Origin: Porphyrobacter sp. IPPAS B-1204
GTDB lineage: Bacteria > Pseudomonadota > Alphaproteobacteria > Sphingomonadales > Sphingomonadaceae
Direction: 5' to 3'
Assembly: GCA_003724185.1 (NCBI GenBank)
Contig: RHGM01000001.1
Span: forward strand, 682,001 to 746,000
DNA: 64,000 nucleotides
In this document: positions 1-10,662 of the stretch, in pieces
How positions within the stretch are numbered: the first letter of the stretch is position 1
Layout of the letters: the number at the start of each line of letters is the position of its first letter
Notes under the pieces: model-generated
What the model saw: only the letters and a program-made list of their open reading frames with translations
What the model was told of the DNA's origin: nothing
Database searches by the model: none
Translations under genes and position numbers: made by a program

Positions 1-932
1 ACTGCGTCTATGTCGCCGTCGGCCAGAAGCGTTCGACGGTCGCCCAGATCGTGAAGCAGCTCGAAGAAAACGGCGCGATGGAGTATTCCATCGTCGTCGC
101 CGCGACCGCCTCGGAGCCCGCTCCGCTTCAGTACCTCGCGCCCTACACCGGCTGCGCGATGGGCGAATATTTCCGCGACAACGGCATGCACGCCGTGATC
201 GTGTATGATGACCTTTCCAAGCAGGCTGTCGCTTACCGCCAGATGTCGCTGCTGCTGCGTCGTCCTCCGGGCCGCGAAGCCTATCCCGGCGACGTGTTCT
301 ATCTTCACAGCCGCCTGCTCGAGCGCGCTGCGAAGATGAACGAGGAAAACGGCCACGGTTCGCTGACCGCGCTGCCGATCATCGAAACCCAGGCCGGCGA
401 CGTGTCGGCCTACATCCCGACCAACGTGATCTCGATCACCGACGGCCAGATCTTCCTCGAAACCGGCCTGTTCTATCAGGGCATCCGCCCCGCCATTAAC
501 GTCGGCCTCTCGGTGAGCCGCGTCGGCGGTGCCGCCCAGACCAAGGCGATGAAGAAGGTTTCGGGCTCGATGAAGCTCGACCTTGCACAGTACCGCGAAA
601 TGGCGGCGTTTGCGCAGTTCGGCTCGGACCTCGATGCCGCAACACAGAAGCTGCTGAACCGCGGTGCGCGCCTGACCGAGCTGCTCAAGCAGAAGCAGTT
701 CAGCCCGATGCCCTTCGAAGAACAAACCGTGTCGATCTATGCCGGCACCAACGGCTTCCTCGATGCGATCCCGGTGAACCGCGTCAACGAATACGAAGCG
801 CAGATGCTCGATTTCATGCGCCGCGAACATGGCGACGTGCTGACCGAAATCCGCACCAGCAAGAAGTTCGAAGGCGAAGTCGCGGACAAGACCAAGGCCG
901 CCCTGCAAGCTTTCGCCAAGCAGTTCGCGTAA
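1..932 (+). CDS. atpA: ATP synthase F1 subunit alpha, partial (5' end outside window)
   Basis: This is the C-terminal ~310 residues of the non-catalytic alpha subunit of the F1 hexamer, which alternates with beta around the gamma shaft. The reading frame is open from base 3 ([13 protein letters not shown]), so the gene enters from the left and the Walker A motif lies outside. Visible family signatures are [15 protein letters not shown], the [16 protein letters not shown] stretch holding the arginine finger that reaches into the beta catalytic site, and a helical C-terminal domain ending QFA. The gamma gene follows after 12 bp, the standard alpha-gamma-beta-epsilon operon order. Nothing looks abnormal in the visible part. 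Confidence 0.98.
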   Translation, partial: CVYVAVGQKRSTVAQIVKQLEENGAMEYSIVVAATASEPAPLQYLAPYTGCAMGEYFRDNGMHAVIVYDDLSKQAVAYRQMSLLLRRPPGREAYPGDVFYLHSRLLERAAKMNEENGHGSLTALPIIETQAGDVSAYIPTNVISITDGQIFLETGLFYQGIRPAINVGLSVSRVGGAAQTKAMKKVSGSMKLDLAQYREMAAFAQFGSDLDAATQKLLNRGARLTELLKQKQFSPMPFEEQTVSIYAGTNGFLDAIPVNRVNEYEAQMLDFMRREHGDVLTEIRTSKKFEGEVADKTKAALQAFAKQFA

Positions 933-944
933 GGACACCGGCCC

Positions 945-1814
945 GTGCCATCGCTCAAGGAACTTAAAGGCCGGATCAACTCGGTCAAATCGACCCAGAA
1001 GATCACCAAGGCCAAGCAGATGGTCGCGGCGGCCAAGCTGCGCCGTGCCCAGGCCGCGGCTGAGGCCGGTCGGCCCTATGCCACGCGTCTGGCTGCGGTG
1101 ATGGCATCGCTGGCCGGGAAGGTTGCGGGCGATAGTGCCCCCAAGCTGCTCGGCGGCACCGGTTCGGACCAGCGCCATCTCCTCGTGGTGGTCAACACCG
1201 ACAAGGGTCTGTGCGGCGGTCTGAACTCGAACCTCGTCAAGGCCGCCAAGATCAAGGCCCGCGAATTGCAGGCCGCTGGCAAGACGGTCGAATTCTACCT
1301 CGTCGGCAAGAAGGGCCGTGCGCCGCTGAAGCGCGAATTCCCGACCCTGATCGGCGCGGGCTTCGACACCAGCACGGTCAAGACGCCCGGTTTCACCGAA
1401 GCCGAAGCCATTGCCAATGAACTGATCGCGATGTTTGACGCGGGCAAGTTCGATGTCGCGCACCTGATCTACCCGACCTTCAAATCGGCGCTGGCACAGG
1501 ACCCGACGATCAACCAGCTGATCCCCGTCCCCGCGCCGACCAATGCGGTCGTGCTCGATTCGGTGGTCGAATACGAACCGAGCGAGGAGGAAATCCTCGA
1601 AGAGCTGCTGCCGCGTTACGTGCGCACCCAGCTGTTCGGCGCGCTGCTTGAACGTGAGGCCTCGGAACAGGGCGCCTCGATGACCGCGATGGACAATGCC
1701 ACGCGCAACGCGGGCGAGCTGATCCAGAAGCTGACCATCCAGTACAACCGCAGCCGCCAGGCCGCGATCACCACCGAACTCATCGAAATCATTGCCGGCG
1801 CAGAAGCGCTGTAA
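945..1814 (+). CDS. atpG: ATP synthase F1 subunit gamma
   Basis: This encodes the central rotating stalk of F1-ATPase, 289 residues, normal for the family. The N-terminal coiled-coil helix has the hallmark sequence [20 protein letters not shown] followed by [10 protein letters not shown]. The C-terminal helix carries the conserved block [15 protein letters not shown] and ends near [12 protein letters not shown]. The start is GTG, the only start in frame just before the conserved N-terminus. The gene sits 12 bp after atpA and 21 bp before atpD, so it is translated from the operon message. Confidence 0.98.
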   Translation: MPSLKELKGRINSVKSTQKITKAKQMVAAAKLRRAQAAAEAGRPYATRLAAVMASLAGKVAGDSAPKLLGGTGSDQRHLLVVVNTDKGLCGGLNSNLVKAAKIKARELQAAGKTVEFYLVGKKGRAPLKREFPTLIGAGFDTSTVKTPGFTEAEAIANELIAMFDAGKFDVAHLIYPTFKSALAQDPTINQLIPVPAPTNAVVLDSVVEYEPSEEEILEELLPRYVRTQLFGALLEREASEQGASMTAMDNATRNAGELIQKLTIQYNRSRQAAITTELIEIIAGAEAL

Positions 1815-3289
<1,475 letters not shown>

Positions 3290-3290
<1 letters not shown>

Positions 3291-3829
3291 TGCGCCTCGC
3301 TGCATGGTTTTCGGCTGGTCTGTTTGCAGTCGCCACTCCGGCGGCCGCGCAGTCTTTGGAAGACATGTTGCACACTGGCACCATTCCTTCTTACCTCGCC
3401 GTCAATTTCTGCCCGGTGTTCTTGAGTGGGGAATCTTCGCTCGAAAATAATCAGGAATTGATGGTGCTGGGCTTTCCAGCCACCCCCGCATCGGTAAGCG
3501 ATGCTGGCTTTCCTGGCTTCGTACGATTAGACCAGACCCGCAGTGATGGCTTCGTGAGCGTCGGGGGCGTCTCCGGTTCGATTTGCGAGGTTAATGTCAC
3601 GGGCCCGCGAGCAGTCGAAGCGCTTAGGTTGGTACGGGGAGTCATTCCTTCGCTTATCAATAACCTTGAACCTGATCCGGCAAATTCCGGTCGACGCGGC
3701 GATGTGACAGTTGAGGCACTCAAGACGCCGGAAGCGGAATTCGGTCACCTTCAGGTTCAGTATATGGAGACAACTCTGGGTGAGGGTACAACGTCTACCA
3801 TTTTTCGTGTGATCTATAAGGAGCGATAG
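3290..3829 (+). CDS. unknown secreted protein inserted between atpD and atpC
   Basis: A 179-residue protein that I do not recognise. The N-terminus is a clear Sec signal peptide: positive start MRLAAW, a hydrophobic core, and the cleavage motif TPAAA-QS after about residue 20. The mature part is small and mixed, with two cysteines (NFCPVF and SICEVN) that could form a disulfide in the periplasm. Its start overlaps the atpD stop by one base, and atpC begins immediately after its TAG, so it is fully embedded in the operon. Codon use is visibly poorer in G and C than in the neighbours (TTG, TTA, AAT, GTT, ATA-type codons). This suggests recent acquisition or weak selection. It has no similarity that I can see to any F1Fo subunit; function unknown. 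Confidence 0.85.
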
Positions 3830-4087
3830 ATGCCCCTCCACTTCGAACTCGTCACCCCCGCCAAGCTTGTCCGGTCGGAAGATGTCCATATGGTGGTCGT
3901 CCCCGGCACCGAGGGCGAATTCGGCGTGCTGGAGGGCCATGCGCCCTTCATGTCGACCATCCGCGATGGCGCGGTGCAGGTCTTTGCCACCGCGAACGCC
4001 GCGCCGGAAATCATCCAGGTGCGCGGCGGCTTTGCCGAGGTCAATGAAAAGGGCCTCACCGTGCTGGCCGAGCACGTCGAGGGATAA
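3830..4087 (+). CDS. atpC: ATP synthase F1 subunit epsilon (short form)
   Basis: This encodes the epsilon subunit, which sits at the foot of the gamma stalk. At 85 residues it contains only the N-terminal beta-sandwich domain ([18 protein letters not shown], then the [11 protein letters not shown] signature at about residues 28-38). The two-helix C-terminal domain that inhibits ATP hydrolysis in E. coli (about 139 residues in total) is absent. Short epsilon subunits are known in alphaproteobacteria, where inhibition is done by the separate zeta subunit; no zeta gene is visible here. It follows the unknown secreted gene with no gap and is closed by a terminator at 4116. Confidence 0.95.
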   Translation: MPLHFELVTPAKLVRSEDVHMVVVPGTEGEFGVLEGHAPFMSTIRDGAVQVFATANAAPEIIQVRGGFAEVNEKGLTVLAEHVEG

Positions 4088-4115
4088 CCCCGACCATTCG
4101 ACGAACAACCAACGA

Positions 4116-4141
4116 GGGCGGGCCGATGGCTCGCCCTTTTT
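4116..4141 (+). terminator. Rho-independent terminator of the atp operon
   Basis: A nine-base-pair GC-rich stem (left arm 4116-4124, right arm 4128-4136, one G-U pair) with a three-base loop is followed directly by five T residues. It lies 28 bp after the atpC stop, as expected for the end of the operon. Confidence 0.9.
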
Positions 4142-4213
4142 GTTTGTATCCCCTTCCCTTTGCGCCGCTTGCTCGGCACAACACGCGTCTGATTTCCTTC
4201 GAGGAGAGGACGC

Positions 4214-6367
4214 TTGAAACTTGTCTCCACATTCGCATTGGCGCTCGCAATGACTGTCGCCGCAACCACTGGTGCTACTGCACAGGAAGCCTCCAATCCC
4301 TCTGGCGCCGACGGTATCCCCGGCCCCGAACAGGATCCCTATATCTTCCTTGAAGAAGCCCGCAGCCCCGAGGCATTGGAATGGGTCGCCAAGGAAAACG
4401 AGCGCACCCTCGCCGCGTTTGAGGCCGATCCCCGCTATGCCCAATTGAAGGCCGAGGCGCTGGCGATCTTCAATTCGGACGAGCGTATTCCGGGCGTCGC
4501 CTTCACCCCGCACGGGATGATCAATTTCTGGCAGGACGCCAAGAACCCCAAGGGCCTGCTGCGCCGCACCACACTGGAAAGCTGGCGGACGGACAAGCCG
4601 GAGTGGGAAACCATCCTCGATATCGACGCGCTGGCCAAGGCCGAGGGCAAGGAATGGGTCTATGGCGGCATGTCCTGCCGCCCGCCCGAAGGCACGCAGT
4701 GCATGGTCAGCCTGTCGGACGGCGGCAAGGATGCCCGCACCGTGCGCGAATTCGACATCACCACCAAGAGCTTCGTCGAAGACGGTTTCATCCTTGAAGA
4801 AAGCCAAGGCGGCGCAGAGTGGGTCGATGCCGACACGCTGCTGGTGAGCCGCAATTTCTCGCCCGAAACCATGACCGAAAGCGAATATCCCTTCACCACG
4901 CGGCTGTGGAAGCGCGGGACGCGGATCGAGGATGCGCCGGAGATCTTCCGCGGCGAAAAGACCGATGTTTCGGCGGGCGCCTACACGCTGCGCGACAATG
5001 ATCTCGTGATCCACGGGCGGATGGCCTATCGCGGTGTTTCTTTCCATGAGCGGCTCTACTTCTATGAGAAGGACGGCGAGTGGCTGCAGCTCGATCTGCC
5101 CAAGAAGTCCGGGCCCTATGGCATCATCGACGGGCAGATCCTGTTTTCAACCGACGAGGAATGGACGCGCGGCGACCAGACATTCGCGGCGGATTCGCTG
5201 GTTTCGGCCGATCTGGAGGCATGGAAGGCCGATCCCAACGGCGTGCCGCTGACACTTGTCTGGGCGCCGGGTGAACGCCAGACAAAACAGGGTGCAATCT
5301 CCACCAAGAACAGCCTGTTCGTCGAATTGCTCGACAATGTGCGCGGGCGCGTGCTGAAGTTCGATTATGCCGATGGCAAGTGGACCAGCCAGCAGCTCGC
5401 CCTGCCTGACAATGCCACGGTCGGCATCGCGGCATCGTCGGACGAGACGGACGAGATCATGTTTACCTCGACCGACTTCCTCAGCCCCGGCACGTGGTAT
5501 TACGCCAAGGACGGCCTGACGCTGGAGCAGGTCAAGCAGTCGCCGTCCTACTTCGATGCCGCAGGCATGGATGTCGAACAGCACGAGGCGACGAGCAAGG
5601 ACGGGACCAAGATCCCCTACTTCATCGTCAAGCCCAAGGGCATGGCGCTGGACGGCACCACCGCCACGCTGCTGACCGGTTACGGGGGCTTTCAGGTTCC
5701 GCGCCTGCCGGGTTATCTCGGCAGCACCGGCAAGCTGTGGGTCGAAAAGGGCGGCGCCTATGTGCTCGCCAATATGCGCGGCGGCGGGGAATTCGGGCCG
5801 ATGTGGCACCAGACCGCGATCCGCGAGAACAAGCAGCGCACCTGGGATGATTTCATCGCGGTGGGCGAGGATCTGGTGAAGCGCGGCTTCACCAGCCCGA
5901 AGCACCTCGGCATCCAGGGCGGCAGCCAAGGCGGCCTGCTGGTCGGCACCTTCTTCACCCAGCGGCCCGACCTCTTGAACGCGGCGATCGTGCAGATCCC
6001 GCTGTTCGATATGCTGCGCTATCACCTGATCGGGCGCGGGGCTTCGTGGATCGGCGAATATGGCGATCCGCGCATCCCCGAACAGCGCGCCTGGATCGAA
6101 GGCTATTCGCCCTACCAGAAGATCGTGGAGGGCGTGGATTATCCGTCGCCGTTCCTTTGGGCATCGACCGCTGATGACCGCACCCACCCTGCCCATGCGC
6201 GGAAAGGTGCGGCGAAGCTGAAAGAGCTGGGCCAGCCCTATTACTACTTCGAGGACACCACCGGAGGCCATTCCGGCGGGGTCGACAATGACCAGCGCGC
6301 CAAGCTTCAGGCGCTGCAATTCGTCTATCTGATGCAGCGCTTGATGGGGCCTGCAGCGGGCGAATAA
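4214..6367 (+). CDS. secreted prolyl oligopeptidase family serine peptidase (S9A)
   Basis: A 717-residue exported peptidase that probably cleaves short proline-containing peptides in the periplasm. A signal peptide ends near ATA-QEA (residue ~23). Then comes the N-terminal S9 signature with DPYIFLEE, a seven-bladed propeller region, and the C-terminal alpha/beta hydrolase domain. The nucleophile motif GGSQGG places the catalytic serine near residue 571. STADDRTHP supplies the acid (about 654), and GGHSGG supplies the histidine (about 686). The start is TTG, chosen because a strong GAGGAGAGG ribosome site sits 5 bp upstream and the signal peptide begins there. Monocistronic, with terminators on both sides. 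Confidence 0.93.
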   Translation: MKLVSTFALALAMTVAATTGATAQEASNPSGADGIPGPEQDPYIFLEEARSPEALEWVAKENERTLAAFEADPRYAQLKAEALAIFNSDERIPGVAFTPHGMINFWQDAKNPKGLLRRTTLESWRTDKPEWETILDIDALAKAEGKEWVYGGMSCRPPEGTQCMVSLSDGGKDARTVREFDITTKSFVEDGFILEESQGGAEWVDADTLLVSRNFSPETMTESEYPFTTRLWKRGTRIEDAPEIFRGEKTDVSAGAYTLRDNDLVIHGRMAYRGVSFHERLYFYEKDGEWLQLDLPKKSGPYGIIDGQILFSTDEEWTRGDQTFAADSLVSADLEAWKADPNGVPLTLVWAPGERQTKQGAISTKNSLFVELLDNVRGRVLKFDYADGKWTSQQLALPDNATVGIAASSDETDEIMFTSTDFLSPGTWYYAKDGLTLEQVKQSPSYFDAAGMDVEQHEATSKDGTKIPYFIVKPKGMALDGTTATLLTGYGGFQVPRLPGYLGSTGKLWVEKGGAYVLANMRGGGEFGPMWHQTAIRENKQRTWDDFIAVGEDLVKRGFTSPKHLGIQGGSQGGLLVGTFFTQRPDLLNAAIVQIPLFDMLRYHLIGRGASWIGEYGDPRIPEQRAWIEGYSPYQKIVEGVDYPSPFLWASTADDRTHPAHARKGAAKLKELGQPYYYFEDTTGGHSGGVDNDQRAKLQALQFVYLMQRLMGPAAGE

Positions 6368-6393
6368 GCCCCTGCTGGCAGCGCAAAACAAAG

Positions 6394-6423
6394 GGGCGGC
6401 TCCGGCGAGGGGCCGCCCTTTTT
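6394..6423 (+). terminator. Rho-independent terminator after the prolyl oligopeptidase gene
   Basis: Inverted repeat with arms GGGCGGC (6394-6400) and GCCGCCC (6412-6418), extended by three further pairs, a five-base loop, then TTTTT. It lies 26 bp after the stop codon. Confidence 0.9.
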
Positions 6424-6609
6424 GCGTTAACTTCGTGAGGCAATCGGGCTTCCTGTAAACCAGTCCGACACTTTGCCCTCGGTTCGTCGCGAAGGAGGCA
6501 CGGGGCGCTTCATCAACGCATGATTAACCATGTTCCGAAAGGTCTGGTTAGGCCTCGCCGTCAACATTGAAGCCATCGGGGGCGATGAGCACGAGCGACG
6601 AGGAGCATA

Positions 6610-6855
6610 ATGATGGCCTACCCCAGAGACATTTCGATCGCCGATGCGATCAAGAGCTACAACGCCCTGCCCCGCACCCACCGCGTGCACTGGTCCAAGG
6701 CGCGCAAGGACGAGGTTGTGCGCGCTGTCCGCGACCGCGCCATCAGCTTCCACGAGGCGCGGACGCTTTACCTGCTGAGCCGCAGCGAGTTTGACCAGTG
6801 GGAAGCCGATTATCTCGCCAGTGGCGGGGATGAGACGCGGATGGCCGACGCCTGA
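6610..6855 (+). CDS. DUF1153 / SciP-like small DNA-binding regulator
   Basis: An 81-residue protein of the DUF1153 family, to which the CtrA inhibitor SciP of Caulobacter belongs. The recognisable core is HWSKARKDEVVRAVRDRAIS followed by a helix-turn-helix-like segment (EARTLYLLSRSEFDQWEADY). In Caulobacter SciP binds DNA and blocks CtrA-activated transcription in G1 cells; the same role here is an inference from family. The ATG at 6610 and another at 6613 are both possible starts. It stands alone, and the next gene is convergent with a 3 bp gap. Confidence 0.85.
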   Translation: MMAYPRDISIADAIKSYNALPRTHRVHWSKARKDEVVRAVRDRAISFHEARTLYLLSRSEFDQWEADYLASGGDETRMADA

Positions 6856-6858
6856 TCG

Positions 6859-7455
6859 CTATGGCGCCGCGACGGGGATCAGCACCTCATTGCGGCGCAG
6901 CGGGCCGGGCACCATCGGCGCGTCGTAGAAGGCGAATTCCGCCTCGCCCGCGGGCATCATGCCGCGGGTGGTGATCCAGTCGCGCAGGCGCGCTTCCATC
7001 AGCGCCAGATCACGGCCCGAACCATTGCCCGAAAACCGCACCGCCGCCATCCGCCGCGCCGGCATCTGGGTCAGCGTGATATCCGAAGGCGCAGGCGGCA
7101 GGGTTTCCAGCGTGTATTTCGACGGCATCACGAACCGCATCCGCCATTCTCCCGGGCGGGTTTCATCCTGAAGCACCGGCGAGGTCATCGCGATGCTCTC
7201 GCCGCCCGCCGGGCGGTCCTGCGCGAAAATGTAAGCGGCCAGCCGACGGAAGCTCGCCCCGCTGGCGCGTTCGCGGCTGCCGGAATGGCTGACTTCGGCG
7301 ACCACCAGCGCGGGGTAATCGCGCAGTTCGAAGTCCTCATCGGCACTGACCACGGCGAAATCGGGCTGTTCGGTCTGGCGGTACTGGGCATACACGGCGG
7401 CGGCTCCCACGGCTGCGAGGGTAACCCCGGCGACGATCCATCTTGCGGCGTTCAT
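6859..7455 (-). CDS. SOUL heme-binding family protein
   Basis: A 198-residue protein with one N-terminal membrane anchor or uncleaved signal (residues ~5-23, WIVAGVTLAAVGAAAVYA), followed by a SOUL/HBP domain. Family landmarks are DFELRDYPALVVAEV, the SFRRLAAYIF region, ESIAMTSPVLQ and the closing NEVLIPV. Members bind heme or related tetrapyrroles, and the exact substrate in bacteria is unsettled. It is probably exposed to the periplasm. Its end nearly touches the SciP-like gene. Confidence 0.88.
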   Translation of the reverse strand: MNAARWIVAGVTLAAVGAAAVYAQYRQTEQPDFAVVSADEDFELRDYPALVVAEVSHSGSRERASGASFRRLAAYIFAQDRPAGGESIAMTSPVLQDETRPGEWRMRFVMPSKYTLETLPPAPSDITLTQMPARRMAAVRFSGNGSGRDLALMEARLRDWITTRGMMPAGEAEFAFYDAPMVPGPLRRNEVLIPVAAP

Positions 7456-7525
7456 GGCTGATCTCCTGATCTGGCTCTTGCCTGATCAGCCGATGAGACA
7501 CGCGATCGTTCCCGCGTTCACCGCG

Positions 7526-7798
7526 TTAACGTGTCGGCGCGTCGAAATCGGCGGGCTTGTTCGCGATCCAGGCGACGAATTTGGCGATGGCGGCGTTGTC
7601 ACGGATGACGCTCGGCTTGTCGCCAATGCGGGCGAGTTCGTTGTTGGTGAAGTTGGCGTGGATGGTCTTGTGGCAGATCGGGTGGATCGGCACCTTGATC
7701 TTGCCCTTCTTCGCCTTGGGCACGGGGTGGTGCCACTGGACGATATCGCCGAGCGGGCGGGCGCAGAGCCAGCAGGTGTGGTTGCCGGAATCACTCAT
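7526..7798 (-). CDS. small HNH nuclease-type zinc-binding protein
   Basis: A 90-residue protein with the arrangement CWLCARP, then WHHPVPK, then HPICHKTIH, which is a minimal HNH fold: two CxxC-like zinc knuckles and the paired histidines of the active site. The start at 7798 is chosen because it gives an ATGAGTGA overlap (8 bp) with the stop of the upstream lipoprotein gene and omits an implausible N-terminal extension. It is the last gene of a glmU-lipoprotein-HNH string. Whether it cuts DNA is unknown; many such short HNH proteins are uncharacterised. Confidence 0.75.
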   Translation of the reverse strand: MSDSGNHTCWLCARPLGDIVQWHHPVPKAKKGKIKVPIHPICHKTIHANFTNNELARIGDKPSVIRDNAAIAKFVAWIANKPADFDAPTR

Positions 7799-8399
7799 TG
7801 CCGGGGGGATCCGCGCGCATGGTTTCTTCGGTGAACGGCTCGCGCTCGTCCTCCCAGATGGCGTTGGCAGCACCGGTCTGAACGGGCAGCACATCGGGAT
7901 CCTCGCACAGCTTGATGTCGAGGAATTTGCCGCCGCGCTCGATCACAATTCCGTCGCTGATCGCGGGGAGGTTGTTGCCATCCTCATCGAAACCGGTGCG
8001 CACCATGCGGCTGAAGACGATGTAGCGGGTATCGCCATTATCGAAGGCGATCTGGGATTCCCCGCCGCCCGAATACATCACGGAGGTGTATTGCCCACCA
8101 TCGATCTCGATCTCGGGTGTTGCGCCGCCAAAGCGGTACCGCCCGTTCCCCTCGCCCGCGCCGCACACCGCGACGCGCTTGCCGTCCTTGAATGTGCAGG
8201 TGAAGACGGGCGTCTCGTCCGCAGCGCAAGCGGCAGCCCAGATCCGCTTCTGCTCCGCATCGCGCGCGAGAATCGCCGGATCAAGGCTGGCTGAAGCCGA
8301 AGGAGCCGCAGCCGCTTCGGGGGCAGCGTCTTCCTCCGCCGCCTGCCCTTGGCACCCTGCCAGCAGCACGACGGTCGAAAGGACGAGCGCGCGTCTCAC
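7791..8399 (-). CDS. hypothetical lipoprotein
   Basis: A 202-residue protein with a lipoprotein signal (VVLLAGC, lipidated cysteine at about residue 16) and an acidic, alanine-rich linker (AAEEDAAPEAAAAP). The following beta-rich domain has several cysteines (AAACAAD, FTCTF, AVCGAG, KLCEDP). I do not recognise the family. The start is GTG, whose bases overlap the glmU stop (GTGA, 4 bp), so its translation is coupled to glmU. It is probably attached to the inner or outer membrane facing the periplasm. Confidence 0.8.
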   Translation of the reverse strand: MRRALVLSTVVLLAGCQGQAAEEDAAPEAAAAPSASASLDPAILARDAEQKRIWAAACAADETPVFTCTFKDGKRVAVCGAGEGNGRYRFGGATPEIEIDGGQYTSVMYSGGGESQIAFDNGDTRYIVFSRMVRTGFDEDGNNLPAISDGIVIERGGKFLDIKLCEDPDVLPVQTGAANAIWEDEREPFTEETMRADPPGNE

Positions 8400-9766
8400 C
8401 CCTTCTTCTCCGCCGCTTTCTTCTTCTTCATCGCATCGTGGAAACGGTCGGCCCAGCCATCCTTCACCAGCTGTTCGGCGCGCACCATGCGAAGTTCGCC
8501 CGGAGCGACATCGCGGCTGACCGCCGATCCGGCCGCGACGATGGCATCCGCGCCGATTGTGACAGGCGCGATCAGCGACGAGTTCGAGCCGATGAAGGCC
8601 CCCGGCCCGATCACGGTCTTGTACTTGAAGTAGCCATCGTAATTGCAGGTGATCGTGCCCGCCCCGATATTCGCGCCCGCGCCCACTGAGGCATCGCCCA
8701 GATAGGTGAGGTGGCTGGCCTTGGCACCTGCACCCAGCACCGCATTCTTCACCTCGACGAAATTGCCGATGAAGCTGCCTTCTTCCAGCACCGTGCCGGG
8801 GCGCAGGCGTGCAAATGGCCCGACCTTGACGCCGCTGGCGAGGCTCGCGCCTTCGATGTGGCTGTTGGCGCGGATCAGCACATTGTCCGCCACGGTCACG
8901 CCGGGGCCGAAGAACACGTTGGGTTCGATGGTGACATCGCGGCCCAGCACCGTGTCATATGCGAAGAACACCGTATCGGGCGCGATCAGGGTCGCGCCTT
9001 CATCCATCGCCCTGACGCGGCGGGCGGCCTGCCAGCGGCTCTCCGCATCGGCGAGTTCGGCGCGGCTGTTGATCCCGGCGACTTCGTCCGCGCTCTGGGC
9101 CACGATCACCGCGCAGCTGCGCCCATCGGCAATCGCGATGTTGACGATGTCGGGCAGGTAGTATTCGCCCTGCGCATTGTCGTTCCCGACCCGTGCCAGC
9201 AGCGCGAACAGATCATCTGCACGCGCCGCGATCAGCCCGGAATTGCACAGGTGGCAGGCGCGCTCGCCTTCGTCGGCGTCCTTGTATTCGACCATCTTGA
9301 GGATGGTCCCCGCGTCATCCGCGATTACCCGGCCATAGGCGAGCGGATCGGCCGGCTCGAAGCCCAGCACCACGGCGGCGGGGCTATCCGCGCCGTGGAG
9401 CCGCTCCAGCATCGCCCGCATGGTGGAGGCCTTCACGAACGGCACATCGCCGTAAAGCACCAGCACATCGCCGGCAAAGCCCTGCAAGGCGCCCTCGGCC
9501 TGCTGGACCGCGTGTCCGGTGCCGAGCTGGGGCTCCTGCAGGCACGTTGCGGCCCGCGTCCCCACAGCCTTTTCGATCTGCTCACGCCCCGCGCCAACGA
9601 CCACTGCCAAGCGCTCCGGCCCCAGCTGCGCCACGCTCGCCATCAGATGTTCGAGCATCGCGCGCCCGGCGATCTTGTGGAGCACCTTGTGGGTGTCGCT
9701 TTTCATGCGGGTGCCCTTGCCCGCTGCAAGGATGATGGCGGCGAAGGGGTAAGTCGTGTCAGTCAT
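8396..9766 (-). CDS. glmU: bifunctional UDP-N-acetylglucosamine pyrophosphorylase / glucosamine-1-phosphate acetyltransferase
   Basis: GlmU makes UDP-GlcNAc for peptidoglycan and LPS in two steps, acetylating GlcN-1-P and then transferring UMP. The 456-residue length is typical. The N-terminal uridyltransferase domain has LAAGKGTRMKS near residue 13 and VLYGDVPF near 100. The C-terminal left-handed beta-helix shows hexapeptide repeats and the acetyltransferase signatures NFVEVKN, HLTYLGDA and IGAGTITCNYDGYFKYKT. The start is ATG at 9766; the frame stays open further upstream, but that part is not GlmU-like. It is divergent from gph with a 76 bp gap. Confidence 0.97.
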   Translation of the reverse strand: MTDTTYPFAAIILAAGKGTRMKSDTHKVLHKIAGRAMLEHLMASVAQLGPERLAVVVGAGREQIEKAVGTRAATCLQEPQLGTGHAVQQAEGALQGFAGDVLVLYGDVPFVKASTMRAMLERLHGADSPAAVVLGFEPADPLAYGRVIADDAGTILKMVEYKDADEGERACHLCNSGLIAARADDLFALLARVGNDNAQGEYYLPDIVNIAIADGRSCAVIVAQSADEVAGINSRAELADAESRWQAARRVRAMDEGATLIAPDTVFFAYDTVLGRDVTIEPNVFFGPGVTVADNVLIRANSHIEGASLASGVKVGPFARLRPGTVLEEGSFIGNFVEVKNAVLGAGAKASHLTYLGDASVGAGANIGAGTITCNYDGYFKYKTVIGPGAFIGSNSSLIAPVTIGADAIVAAGSAVSRDVAPGELRMVRAEQLVKDGWADRFHDAMKKKKAAEKKG

Positions 9767-9842
9767 GGGCCTGTCCTTAGGGAAAGCCGCGCCTGCCAGC
9801 AATTGCTTGCGATTTGAAGAACCATCCGCCACCGCCCGCACC

Positions 9843-10538
9843 ATGACCACGATCCCCTTTGACGCCATCGGCTTCGACCTTGACGGCACGCTGCTCGATA
9901 CCTTCCGCGATCTGGGCGCAGCGGTGAACCATGCGCTGGTGCTGGGCGGCTTTGCCGAGGTGTCGGTGGAAACATCGAAAGATCTGATCGGCGGCGGAGC
10001 GAAGATCATGCTGGCCCGCGCGCTAGAGGCGCAAGGCGGCGTGGGCGATGACGAGTTCCGGCGGCTCTACAAGGCGATGCTTGGCTATTACGAACAGAAC
10101 AACGCGGTCCACACCGTGCCCTATCCCGGCGTGCGCGAAACCCTGGCCGAATTGGCAGCGCACGGCGTCCGCATGGCGGTGGTCACCAACAAGTTCGAAG
10201 CCTTCGCCCGTTCTGTGCTGACCCAACTTGGCATGATCAGCCAATTCGAAACCGTCATCGGTGGGGACAGCATGGGCAAAGGCCCCGACGGCCAGTTCCT
10301 GGCCAAGCCCCACCCCGCCCCCGTCCTCGCCGCGCGCGAGGCTTTGGGAGGCGGGCGCTTCGTGTTCATCGGCGATTCCACCTATGATGTGCGCGCCGCC
10401 AAGGCAGCGGGCGTGCCGGTGATCGCGGCGGCCTATGGATATTGTGACAAACCCCCGCAGGATCTGGGCGCAGACGGCGTGATCGATTCGTTCAGCGATC
10501 TGATTCCCGCCCTCGCCGCGCTTGCACCCGCAGCCTGA
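9843..10538 (+). CDS. gph: HAD-family phosphoglycolate phosphatase
   Basis: A 231-residue HAD phosphatase. Motif I DLDGTLLDT carries the nucleophilic aspartate. Motif II is in VVTNKFEAF, the motif III lysine is in AKPHPAP, and motif IV is FIGDSTYDV. The cap domain lies between residues ~20 and 90. The family removes phosphate from 2-phosphoglycolate, a by-product of DNA 3'-end repair, though related HAD enzymes act on other sugar phosphates. The ATG at 9843 directly precedes the conserved domain. Confidence 0.88.
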   Translation: MTTIPFDAIGFDLDGTLLDTFRDLGAAVNHALVLGGFAEVSVETSKDLIGGGAKIMLARALEAQGGVGDDEFRRLYKAMLGYYEQNNAVHTVPYPGVRETLAELAAHGVRMAVVTNKFEAFARSVLTQLGMISQFETVIGGDSMGKGPDGQFLAKPHPAPVLAAREALGGGRFVFIGDSTYDVRAAKAAGVPVIAAAYGYCDKPPQDLGADGVIDSFSDLIPALAALAPAA

Positions 10539-10662
10539 CCCTACGGCATCGCACCCTGTCACCTCGCCTGTTGCAAGGCGCGTGTGAAAGTGCCACGCAC
10601 CGCGGCGCAATTTGCTTTACGCAGGCGTAAACCGCGCCGCATCTTTGGACAGGAGAACCCAC

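Noticed and set aside
3527-5047. 506-residue antisense frame across atpC and the peptidase start
   Set aside because: It overlaps three well-supported genes and the atp terminator on the other strand; low-complexity composition and no conserved motif.
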